Below, in pieces: positions 46,001 through 53,218 of a stretch of 64,000 nt of DNA. The stretch comes from Nocardiopsis ansamitocini (GTDB lineage: Bacteria; Actinomycetota; Actinomycetes; Streptosporangiales; Streptosporangiaceae): positions 62,001 to 126,000 of the forward strand of contig NZ_BSQG01000008.1 of NCBI RefSeq assembly GCF_030268225.1, read 5' to 3'. How positions within the stretch are numbered: position 1 is the stretch's first letter; each line of letters starts with the position of its first letter. The translations under genes were made by a program, and so were the position numbers. The notes beneath the pieces were generated by a model. That model saw only the letters and a program-made list of their open reading frames with translations. It had not been told where the DNA came from and did no database searches.

Positions 46001-46349
46001 CTCCGCCAACGAGTTCGGAATGCAGGAGTTCGAGCTGTCCGATGCCGGGGGGCGGTTGGAGATCACCCGGGTCGGGATCGCCCGCCAGGTATGGCTGCTC
46101 GTCCAAGGACTCCTCGTCCTCGTCGTCCTCGTGCTCGCGCTGCCCGGCGCGCGCACCGAGGACGACCTGCGCGAGCAGGCCGCCCAGTCCACCCCCCGTC
46201 CGCGTCGACCGCGTGCCCGCCGCCGTCCCGCCAAGGACACCTCCGCGGAGCAGACCGAGAACGACGAGGCAGCAGAGGCCCCCCGCCGCACCCATGGCCG
46301 CGGCCACCGCGGCGGACGCCGCGCCCGACAGCGAGGGAGCTCCACGTGA
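43038..46349 (+). CDS. Large membrane family 2 glycosyltransferase
   Basis: A 1103-residue protein conserved next to whiB in actinobacteria. Residues 20-300 are a GT-A domain (VTAVVVTHDGARWLPETL, WVWLIHDDCTPEPET with metal-binding Asps, and RLFRDDIDFCWRVGGAGHRV). About ten membrane helices follow (about 405-780), then a beta-rich extracytoplasmic region (about 790-1030), one more helix (LLVQGLLVLVVLVLALPG) and a basic tail rich in Arg. This looks like cytosolic transfer coupled to a membrane export or display part. The start is uncertain: GTG 43038 here, GTG 43077 alternative. The next gene overlaps by four bases. Substrate unknown. Confidence 0.85.
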   Translation: MSSLPATSRRTPAVLPLDPTRHIVTAVVVTHDGARWLPETLEAVRSQTRPVQRVVGVDNGSRDRSNKILAEFIAPESIIRMDRAAGYGEAVQAALDHPRSRTEFPSSKDAVEWVWLIHDDCTPEPETLQRLLLAAADDPRAAVLGPKLRDWFDRRRLIEVGVTIDGAGRRETGLEPREFDHGQHDGNRQVLAVSSAGMLVRRDVWEDLNGFDPALRLFRDDIDFCWRVGGAGHRVRIVTDAVAYHAEAAARRRRRINATVDHPRRVDRRNALYVLLANLPFGAMLFALLRNSFGSALRVLTYIVAKQPANALDEALAITSVFFVMPFRLMMARARRRKGRRRTYSAIQPYLAHGVAMRQFTDAVANLLGGDTEALDTAGRHQAVTVAPGTDDDPLRDDSGLLRRAITHPGVLLVVGLTVIALVAERSLLLGGTLAGGALPPVNGGAADLWAMYTATWHDVGIGSDAIAPPYIGILALLSTIALGKPWLAVTVILLGCVPLAGLTAYLLARRVLNYPPAQLWMAASYALLPVATGAVAQGRLGTALVHALFPVLGLLATNILTRPPRRSRRAAWALALLLALATAFVPLVWILALVTAVLIAITFGHVGRRLYASLGIVLAVPLVLLLPWTLDLFAHPSLWLLEAGLNRADIADPRISAEALLLLSPGGPGLPPIWITGGFVAAALCALLLRRRRMLVAVGWCIALFGILIAIVLSRITITLPYSTQDATAWPGVALAFAATAMLLSAATAAQSFGDLWSLGGTRRLFAGGVAALALATPIASAGVWMWNGVQGPLSGDAPPSVPPFLASYSDDGTQPRTLVITPAEDRTVTYSVLRGREPRLGEPQIPADPASSAQLDEVVAALVAGRGGDGADLLSEFGIRFVLVASPEVGTTTDLTLVDTVDALPGVRRLQLGDDFALWRLTAETGRLRLLTATDGDGDSGATVLQSGPVNVSTTVPGGQQGSRLVLAEPADGGWRATVDGVELKGSANEFGMQEFELSDAGGRLEITRVGIARQVWLLVQGLLVLVVLVLALPGARTEDDLREQAAQSTPRPRRPRARRRPAKDTSAEQTENDEAAEAPRRTHGRGHRGGRRARQRGSST

Positions 46350-47767
46350 GATTGATCGTCGAGAACCGTTTCGCGCTGCTCGGCCTCGTCATGGTCGCGT
46401 TGGCGGCGCTGTTCGGTGCGGCCCACTTGTCGCTCAACGTCGTGGCCCCCGCCGATGCCGCCCCCGTGCTCACGAGGGTGGAGTCGGCGCTGCGGGTCTG
46501 TCCGCCTCCCCAGGGAAGCGGTGCCACCCAGGTGGCAGCCTTCGCGCCCGGTGCCGAGGGCTCCGACGAGGCGGGCAGCCTCGGTGCGGCGCCCAACCGG
46601 CCCGGCGCGGAGCCCACCGAGCCGCTGCTGGAGGCCGGAGTGCCGTGGTCGTCCACCGATGTCGCGGCCGACGACGAAGACGCGTCCGGGACCCTCGTGC
46701 GCGCCGACGGTGTGCTTGCGGCAGGGCTTGAGGTGACCCAGACCAGCACGGGTGGCTCCGCCGTCACCGAGGTCCGCTGCGTGGAACCCTCGCTGAGCAC
46801 CTGGTTCGTCGCGCCTGGGGGCAGGGACCTCGACGAACTGCGGCTGCACCTGTCCAACGCCGACGCCAGCGCCGCAACGGTCAACGTCGACCTGTTCGCC
46901 ACGGACGGGCCCGCGTTCGCTCCCGAGACCCGCGGTGTCCAGATCGGCCCCGCCGACGACCTGGAGCTGTCCCTCATGCCGCTGGTGGAGACCACCGGCG
47001 CGGTCGCGGTGCACGTACGCACCAACTCCGGTCGGGTCGCCGCGGCGCTCTTCGCCGAAGGAAGCAAGGGCGGGGCCGCCTGGGTGCCCGCCACCGCCGA
47101 GCCCGCCACCCGGCACGTCATCCCGGGTGTCGTAGGCGGGGGAGGCAACAAGCGTCTGATCGTGACCGCCCCCGGTGATGACCCGGCGACGGTGAAGGTC
47201 CGGCTGACCACCCCGGACGGCGTCGTCGAGGACGAGTCGTTGACGTCGCTGGACGTGCCTCCGGCGGCGTCGGCCCGGTTGAGCCTGGAGGGGCCGTTGG
47301 ACAAGCGGCCGGCCACCGTGGTGGTGGAGAGCGATCGGCCGGTGGTCGCAGGGATCGCGGTGGAACGGTCCGGGGGCGATGACGTCGCCTACTCCAGTGC
47401 CGTCGATCCGTTGGAGAGCGGCCCCAACGCCCGGGCCGTCGCCCCGGCAACGGGCAAGGGGACGACCTCACTGCTGCTGGGGGCTCCGCAGGAGGCCGCA
47501 GTGGTACGCCTCACCCCGATCGACAAGGACGGGGTCGCCGGGGAGCCGGTGGTCCTGACCGTGGAAGCGGCGACCACCGTCGAACCGGAGCTCGACCCCA
47601 CCGGGGGCGGTACCACCTGGGTCGTCGAGGCCCTCGAAGGCGGTCCGGTCCATGCCGCCCGCAGTCTCGCCCATGACGGATCCCTGAGTATCCTGCCGCT
47701 CCCGCCCGCCCCGTCCGAGGTTCCGTTGCCCAGGGTCGCGGACAGCCTCACGAGCATCGTGCCCTGA
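46346..47767 (+). CDS. DUF5719 family protein
   Basis: A 473-residue exported protein with one N-terminal helix (residues 8-28) and a long beta-rich extracytoplasmic part; VRCVEPSLSTWFVAPGG and RPVVAGIAVERSGGDDVAYS are typical of DUF5719. GTG 46346 overlaps the preceding stop (GTGA) and GAGGGAG lies before it. The tight coupling with the membrane glycosyltransferase is conserved in actinobacteria and suggests a shared surface function, which is unknown. Confidence 0.83.
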   Translation: MRLIVENRFALLGLVMVALAALFGAAHLSLNVVAPADAAPVLTRVESALRVCPPPQGSGATQVAAFAPGAEGSDEAGSLGAAPNRPGAEPTEPLLEAGVPWSSTDVAADDEDASGTLVRADGVLAAGLEVTQTSTGGSAVTEVRCVEPSLSTWFVAPGGRDLDELRLHLSNADASAATVNVDLFATDGPAFAPETRGVQIGPADDLELSLMPLVETTGAVAVHVRTNSGRVAAALFAEGSKGGAAWVPATAEPATRHVIPGVVGGGGNKRLIVTAPGDDPATVKVRLTTPDGVVEDESLTSLDVPPAASARLSLEGPLDKRPATVVVESDRPVVAGIAVERSGGDDVAYSSAVDPLESGPNARAVAPATGKGTTSLLLGAPQEAAVVRLTPIDKDGVAGEPVVLTVEAATTVEPELDPTGGGTTWVVEALEGGPVHAARSLAHDGSLSILPLPPAPSEVPLPRVADSLTSIVP

Positions 47768-47837
47768 CCCGCCCGGGGGTGAAACGGCCGTCCGGAGCGG
47801 TGTCCCGGGTTCGGGGAGGACGCCCGGCTCCATGGCT

Positions 47838-47871
47838 CGGCACCGCGACCCGTCGCGGGCGCGCGGTGCCG
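47838..47871. terminator. Hairpin in the convergent gap after the DUF5719 gene
   Basis: CGGCACCGCG / CGCGGTGCCG arms (10 bp) enclosing a second small stem CCCG-TCG-CGGG. It sits in the 246-bp gap between the DUF5719 gene and the zincin-like gene. The rest of that gap has no recognisable gene. Confidence 0.55.
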
Positions 47872-48013
47872 ATCGGTGGAAGGGCGCGGCCCGATCCGGT
47901 CACCCGGCGTCGGTCCTTCGAGCGAACAACGCCGGGCGGCCCCATGGTCGAGCAGTACGGTGCACCCGCTGCCTGATCGCGGTAGTTCGGGCCCCGCGCC
48001 CGGGCGAGGGGGG

Positions 48014-48448
48014 TCACGCCTCGGGGTCGACCGTCTCCGGTTCCAGGCCCAAGAGGTTGGCCACTTCCTCGACAACGGTGTCGTAGACGAGCAGTGCCAT
48101 CTCCTCGGGTTCCTTCGTGCGGATCTCGACGGGGCGTCGGTAGACGATGATCCGGGCCTGTCCGGACGCGGACGCCTCCAAGCGGGAGAACGGTATACCG
48201 TCCTCCGAGGTGACGCCGGGCGGCACACGCGGGACGTCCTCGACAAGGAACTCGACGTTGGCGAGTTCCCGGGCCCAAACGCGTTCGAGCCGTTCGACGG
48301 CGTCCAGGACGAGGTCGTCGAAGACCTGGGCGCGGGTTCTGGTGATCGGGAGTTCGGGTTGTGTCAGTGGGCCGCGCACACCACGTCCGCGGCGGTCTCT
48401 GCGCCGAACTCGTCCGGCCTCGGTGTGGGAAAGGTGCAGTCGTCGCAC
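48014..48448 (-). CDS. Zincin-fold (metallopeptidase/DUF1025) family protein lacking the HExxH motif
   Basis: A 144-residue protein conserved between whiB and manB in actinobacteria. After a basic N-terminus, FDDLVLDAVERLERVW and IIVYRRPVEIRT match the minimal zincin family. At the place of the zinc motif HExxH it reads EEVAN (48056-48070), so both zinc-binding histidines are absent and peptidase activity is unlikely. The GTG at 48448 starts it; the RRRDRRGRGVRGP stretch is part of the conserved protein, which argues against a later start. Divergent from the DUF3499 gene. Confidence 0.8.
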   Translation of the reverse strand: MRRLHLSHTEAGRVRRRDRRGRGVRGPLTQPELPITRTRAQVFDDLVLDAVERLERVWARELANVEFLVEDVPRVPPGVTSEDGIPFSRLEASASGQARIIVYRRPVEIRTKEPEEMALLVYDTVVEEVANLLGLEPETVDPEA

Positions 48449-48592
48449 ATATCGAGACTATGCCATCGACACACCAAAGCGCAGCCCCGGGGAGGCATCG
48501 ACGTGTCTGATCCATCCCGGAGCGTGCACAACCGGCACGGGAGGGGCGTAGAAGCTAGCGCAGCGGCCCGGAAAGGGATACCGTCTGTCCTC

Positions 48593-49006
48593 GTGAGCGT
48601 TGTCCGACGCTGCTCACGCACAGCGTGCAGGCAGCCAGCCGTCTTCACGCTTACCTATGTCTACGCTGACTCCACCGCGGTGCTCGGCCCGCTCGCCGCC
48701 TACGTCGAACCGCACTGCTACGACCTGTGCGCGATGCATGCCGACCGGCTCACCGCCCCGCGCGGCTGGGAGGTCGTCCGCCTGCCGGCCGACAACACCA
48801 GCGGTGGTCCGGGCAGCGATGATCTCGAAGCCCTGGCCAACGCCGTGCGCGAGGCGGGCCGCCCGCCCGCGATCAGGCCGCCCGCCCCCACCGGTCAGGG
48901 GGTCGAGACCAACCGCCGCGGCCACCTGCGTGTCGTCAAATCCGATCCGCCGCGCCCGGAAGAGCGTCCCCGACCGTCGGTCCACAGGCCGTCCCGCGAC
49001 GCCTGA
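48593..49006 (+). CDS. DUF3499 family protein (Cys-rich, probable zinc-binding)
   Basis: A 137-residue protein. CSRTAC near the start and CYDLCAMHADRL further on supply four cysteines and a His, suggesting a treble-clef or zinc-ribbon knuckle; the C-terminal 60 residues are Pro/Arg-rich and disordered. GTG 48593 is taken as start since the conserved part begins there; GATACC about ten bases upstream may be a -10 of a near-leaderless transcript. Always found near manB in actinobacteria; function unknown. Confidence 0.82.
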   Translation: MSVVRRCSRTACRQPAVFTLTYVYADSTAVLGPLAAYVEPHCYDLCAMHADRLTAPRGWEVVRLPADNTSGGPGSDDLEALANAVREAGRPPAIRPPAPTGQGVETNRRGHLRVVKSDPPRPEERPRPSVHRPSRDA

Positions 49007-49128
49007 ACCCGGTGCCGCCGCTCGGAGCGCACGGCTGCCGTCATCCGGGTCTTGTACGTTTGTCTCCGTGGACCGACCGCGGTCCGCGGACTCTTCAACG
49101 GGCGCACATCGACACATCCGGAGCTGCT

Positions 49129-50496
49129 GTGGGTGACCTCGGTCAGATCTTCAAGGCATACGACATCCGTGGAGTAATCCCGGACACCTTCGACGCCGGC
49201 ATCGCCCGTTCGATCGGAGCGGCTTTCGCCCGGACAGTGGGTGGCGAGCAGATCGTCATCGCCCACGACATGCGTCCCTCCTCGCCGGAACTGGCCGAGG
49301 CTTTCGCCGAGGGCGTCACCACGCAGGGGGTGAACGTCGTCATGGCCGGACTCGGCTCGACCGACCTGCTCTACTTCGCCTCCGGAAGCCTCGGCATTCC
49401 CGGCGCCATGTTCACCGCCAGCCACAACCCGGCCCAGTACAACGGGATCAAGATGTGCCGGGCGGGTGCGGCGCCGATCAGCTCCGACACCGGCCTCGAC
49501 GACATCCGGCGCCTCGCCGAGCAGGGAGTCCCCGCCCACGACGGTCCCGTCGGAACCGTCACCGAGCGCGACATGCTCGCCGACTACGCCGCTCACCTGC
49601 GTTCCCTGGTGGACCTGTCCGGCATCCGCCCCCTCAAGGTCGTCGTGGACGCCGGCAACGGAATGGGGGGCTACACCGTGCCCGCGGTGCTGGGCGACCA
49701 GATCCTCAAGGCACTGCCGCTGGAGATCCTGCCGCTGTTCTTCGAGCTGGACGGCACCTTCCCCAACCACCCGGCCAACCCCATGGACGCCGCCAACATC
49801 GTGGACCTCCAGGCGAGGGTGCGCGAGAGCGGCGCCGACCTGGGGCTGGCCTTCGACGGCGACGCCGACCGCTGCTTCGTGGTGGACGAGCGCGGGGAAC
49901 CGGTCTCGCCCTCGGCGATCACCGCGCTGGTCGCGGTCCAGGAGCTCGCCAAGGACCCGGGCGCCACGATCATCCATAACCTGATCACCTCTTCCGCGGT
50001 CGCCGAGGTCGTGCGCGAGCACGGCGGTGTCCCGGTGCGCACCAGGGTCGGCCACTCCTTCATCAAGGCCACCATGGCCGAGACCGGTGCCATCTTCGGC
50101 GGCGAGCACTCGGCGCACTACTACTTCCGGGACTTCTGGAAGGCCGACACCGGCATGCTCGCCGCGATGCACGTGCTGCGGGTGCTGGGCACCGACGAGC
50201 GGGCGCTGTCGCAGATCACCGCGGAGTACGCTCGTTACGCGGACTCCGGTGAGATCAACTCCGAGGTCGCCGACCAGGCCGAGCGCGCAGCTGCCGTCGA
50301 GGCCGCCTACGCCGACCGCCAGGACGTCGCCTCGGTGGACCACCTCGACGGCCTCACAGTGACCCTCTCCGACGGTTCGTGGTTCAACCTGCGGGCCTCC
50401 AACACCGAACCGCTGCTGCGGCTCAACGCGGAGGGCCCCGACCACGCGGCGATGGCACGGCTGCGCGACGAGGTCCTGGCCATCGTCCGGGCCTAG
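49129..50496 (+). CDS. manB: Phosphomannomutase/phosphoglucomutase
   Basis: A 455-residue alpha-D-phosphohexomutase with all four site motifs: catalytic Ser98 in TASHNP, metal loop FDGDADR (from about residue 242), sugar-binding GEHSAHYYF and phosphate-binding RASNTEPLLRL. It interconverts mannose-6-phosphate and mannose-1-phosphate for GDP-mannose, used by mannosylated lipids and glycans. GTG 49129 with CCGGAG five bases upstream is the start. Orthologous by position to mycobacterial ManB. Confidence 0.93.
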   Translation: MGDLGQIFKAYDIRGVIPDTFDAGIARSIGAAFARTVGGEQIVIAHDMRPSSPELAEAFAEGVTTQGVNVVMAGLGSTDLLYFASGSLGIPGAMFTASHNPAQYNGIKMCRAGAAPISSDTGLDDIRRLAEQGVPAHDGPVGTVTERDMLADYAAHLRSLVDLSGIRPLKVVVDAGNGMGGYTVPAVLGDQILKALPLEILPLFFELDGTFPNHPANPMDAANIVDLQARVRESGADLGLAFDGDADRCFVVDERGEPVSPSAITALVAVQELAKDPGATIIHNLITSSAVAEVVREHGGVPVRTRVGHSFIKATMAETGAIFGGEHSAHYYFRDFWKADTGMLAAMHVLRVLGTDERALSQITAEYARYADSGEINSEVADQAERAAAVEAAYADRQDVASVDHLDGLTVTLSDGSWFNLRASNTEPLLRLNAEGPDHAAMARLRDEVLAIVRA

Positions 50497-50548
50497 ACCG
50501 CGCCGTACCCGCTCCCCATCGACCACCATCGAGGAAGTGACCGAGGAC

Positions 50549-50725
50549 ATGACCACCAAGATCGACGAGTGGCTGCTGGACATTCTGGCCTGCCCCAAGA
50601 GCAAGGCCCCGCTTCGGTTGGACGCTGAAGCCGGCGAACTCGTCTGCGACGAGAGCGGCCTTGCCTACCCGATCCGGGACGGCATTCCGGTGCTGCTGGT
50701 CGACGAGGCACGCCAGATCGGCTAG
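50549..50725 (+). CDS. Trm112-like small protein
   Basis: A 58-residue protein with WLLDILACPKSKAPLRLD and ESGLAYPIRDGIPVLLVDEA, the Trm112/YcaR fold. The first Cys of the zinc knuckle is present but the second CxxC Cys is replaced (CPKSKAP), so zinc may not be bound. ATG 50549 is used; GTG 50537 adds four residues. In the manB-SIS operon it may act as a small activator or chaperone subunit. Confidence 0.82.
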   Translation: MTTKIDEWLLDILACPKSKAPLRLDAEAGELVCDESGLAYPIRDGIPVLLVDEARQIG

Positions 50726-50809
50726 CACCGGCATAACGACGGGCACCCGGGGCACACCGATGAGCACCCGGGGCCCCGTCCCCGCCGTGAAACACGAGGA
50801 AAGAAGCCA

Positions 50810-51919
50810 GTGGAATTCGAGGAGTACCGGCTCGACGACGTCGCGACCGACCCCCGCCTCGATCCTGGAGGGCTGTTGCGCCAGGCCGCCACGGGGGCTG
50901 CCCAGGTGCGCCGGTCCAGGTCGGCCGTACTGGAAGCAGGTCTGGACGTTCTCGCCCAGGAGGGGCGACCGCGTTCCGTCGTCATCGTGGGAACCGGGAT
51001 CACCGCGTTCAGTGGTGACGTCCTGGAGGTCCTGTTGGGCACGGGGCTGCCGGTACCGGTGACCACCGTGGAGGGAACAAGGCTGCCCGGTTGGGTCGGC
51101 GCCTACGACCTCGTGGTCGTGGTCGCGGTCGCTTCCGGACAGGACGACGCCGGTGCCGTGGCCGTGGTGGTCGAGGCGGCTCGCCGAGGCTGCCGCCTCC
51201 TCGCCGTCGGTGTTCCCGGAGGTCCTCTCGCCGGTCCCGCGGAGCAGGTCCGCGCCCCTTATGCGGCCGTCCCGTTGTCGGGGGAGCCGCGCACGCTGTT
51301 GTGGGCGGTCGCCACCGCGCTGCTCACCGCGGTGGGCACGGCGGGGCTGCGCACCGTGCCCGAGGACGGCTACGAGGCCACCGCGGTCGCGTTGGAGGAC
51401 GCCGCGCACCGTTGCGCCCCGGGGGTCGACACCTCCACCAACCCCGCCAAGGTCCTGGCGCTGGAACTCGCCGGCTCGTTGCCGGTGATCTGGGGAACCT
51501 CACCGGTCACCGCCCTGGCGGCCCGACGCTTCGCATCCCAGTTGGCCGCCGACGCGCGTTATCCCGCGCTGGCCGCCGGTACCCCGGGCGCCGTCGAGAC
51601 GCAGGCCGCGACCCTGTCGGGCCCCTTGTTCCCGGCCGGCGAGCGCAGCATCTTCGACGACCCCGAGACCGGGGCCGGACTCCGGCCGCGGGTGGTCCTG
51701 CTGAAGGACGACCACGCCGCGCCTCAGGACGCAGCCGCGCTGGACGGTGCGCGGCTCAGTGCCCTCGGCGCGGGGGCCGCGGTGACGGAGATCGCCGCGA
51801 AGGGGGCCGGACCAATGGAACGTTTGGCTGGTTTGATCGCTCTAACCGATTACGCCAGTCTGTATCTGGCCGTGGCATATGCCGTGGAACCGCTGACAAA
51901 TACTCTGGTCGTGCGATAG
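50810..51919 (+). CDS. SIS-domain phosphosugar isomerase-like protein
   Basis: A 369-residue protein of the bifunctional phosphoglucose/phosphomannose isomerase group. The first SIS domain starts VVIVGTGITAFSGDVLEVLL, and LPVIWGTSPVTALAARRFAS begins the second with NPAKVLALELAG before it. Expected role: fructose-6-phosphate to mannose-6-phosphate, feeding ManB. The usual Ser/Thr residues of the phosphate loop are partly altered (GTGIT), so activity is not certain. GTG 50810 is preceded by GAGGAAAG. Confidence 0.8.
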   Translation: MEFEEYRLDDVATDPRLDPGGLLRQAATGAAQVRRSRSAVLEAGLDVLAQEGRPRSVVIVGTGITAFSGDVLEVLLGTGLPVPVTTVEGTRLPGWVGAYDLVVVVAVASGQDDAGAVAVVVEAARRGCRLLAVGVPGGPLAGPAEQVRAPYAAVPLSGEPRTLLWAVATALLTAVGTAGLRTVPEDGYEATAVALEDAAHRCAPGVDTSTNPAKVLALELAGSLPVIWGTSPVTALAARRFASQLAADARYPALAAGTPGAVETQAATLSGPLFPAGERSIFDDPETGAGLRPRVVLLKDDHAAPQDAAALDGARLSALGAGAAVTEIAAKGAGPMERLAGLIALTDYASLYLAVAYAVEPLTNTLVVR

Positions 51920-51949
51920 CGCCGTCCACGACCGTTCTGGAGGAGATCG

Positions 51950-53206
51950 ATGCCCGGTCCCGAATCGCTGCTGCCGAGCGACCCCACCTCGTTCGGCGAC
52001 TACAGCGTTGTCGGCCGTCTCGGGCGGGGTGGCCAGGGAATCGTCTACCTCGGGCACGACTCCTCGGGCGACGAGTACGCCATCAAGGTCCTCAACGACC
52101 AGTGGGCCCAGGACACCGACCTCCGCAAGCGCTTCGAGAAGGAGGTCCGCGCGGCGCAGAAGGTCGCCTCCTTCTGCACCGCTGCCGTCCACGAGGCCAA
52201 CCTCGAAGCCGAGCCGCCCTACGTGGTCAGCGAGTACGTGCCGGGGCCCGACCTCCAGGAAGCGGTGTCCACGGAGGGGCCGCGCAAGGGCGCTTCCCTG
52301 CAACGGCTCGCGGTGTCCACCGCCACTGCGCTGGTCGCGATCCACAAGGCGGGCATCGTGCACCGCGACTTCAAGCCCGGCAACGTGCTCCTCGGCCCCG
52401 ACGGCCCCCGGGTGATCGACTTCGGTATCGCCCGGGTCTCCGACAGCACCGCCACCATGACCAACTCGATCGTGGGCACCCCCTCCTACATGGCGCCCGA
52501 GCAGATCGCGGGCAAGAACATCACCGACAAGGTCGACGTCTTCGCCTGGGGCTGCGTGATCGCGTTCGCCTCCACCGGCAGCGCACCCTTCGGAGCGGAC
52601 AGCGTTCCCGCTGTCGTGCACCGGGTCGTGAGCGCTCCGCCCAGCATCGACGGCGTTCCCGCCGAGATCCGTGGCATCGTCGAAGACTGCCTCGACAAGG
52701 ACCCCGACAAGCGCCCCAGCGCCCAGCGGCTCCTCATGCGCCTGCTCGGCCACGACGAGGCCGAGGCGTCCACGGAGCAGGTGGTCGCCGAGGGGGAGCA
52801 GGTCGCCCAGCACAACACGGGCAGCGGACCCAACGCCGCGGCCTACCTGGCCCCGCCGCGCACCGGTCCGCAGACGCCCTTCCCCAACCAGGGCGGTCCC
52901 GCTGCCCGGCCCCAGTCCGGTCCGCAGCATGTCAGCGGGGGCTTCACCCCCAGGCCGCACCACCAGCAGCCCCAGCACCCCAACATGACCGGCGGCCTGC
53001 CCCCGGGGGTGGCCCGGCCGCCGGCGACCGGCCCCAACACCATCTACAACCGGATGCCCCCGCCCCAGGGCGTGCCGGCCAAACAGAACTTCCAGCAGAA
53101 CCAGCCCGTCGACGACCCCGTGCTGTCGCAGGGCTGGGTGATCCCGGCGGTGCTCATCGTGATCATCGTGTTGATGCTGCTCCTGCTGCTGGCCGCGATC
53201 CAGTAG
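51950..53206 (+). CDS. Membrane-anchored serine/threonine protein kinase
   Basis: A 418-residue kinase of the PknB-type (Hanks) family. Glycine loop GRGGQGIVY, Lys46 in AIK, HRD at 138-140 with Lys142 and Asn145, DFG at 157-159 and APE at 182-184 are all intact. A Pro/Gln-rich juxtamembrane region (about 280-390) leads to one C-terminal helix at 396-417, and the protein ends two residues later, so there is no extracellular sensor domain. GGAGGAG precedes the ATG. Signal input is unknown. Confidence 0.92.
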   Translation: MPGPESLLPSDPTSFGDYSVVGRLGRGGQGIVYLGHDSSGDEYAIKVLNDQWAQDTDLRKRFEKEVRAAQKVASFCTAAVHEANLEAEPPYVVSEYVPGPDLQEAVSTEGPRKGASLQRLAVSTATALVAIHKAGIVHRDFKPGNVLLGPDGPRVIDFGIARVSDSTATMTNSIVGTPSYMAPEQIAGKNITDKVDVFAWGCVIAFASTGSAPFGADSVPAVVHRVVSAPPSIDGVPAEIRGIVEDCLDKDPDKRPSAQRLLMRLLGHDEAEASTEQVVAEGEQVAQHNTGSGPNAAAYLAPPRTGPQTPFPNQGGPAARPQSGPQHVSGGFTPRPHHQQPQHPNMTGGLPPGVARPPATGPNTIYNRMPPPQGVPAKQNFQQNQPVDDPVLSQGWVIPAVLIVIIVLMLLLLLAAIQ

Positions 53207-53218
53207 GCGCAGGCGTCC

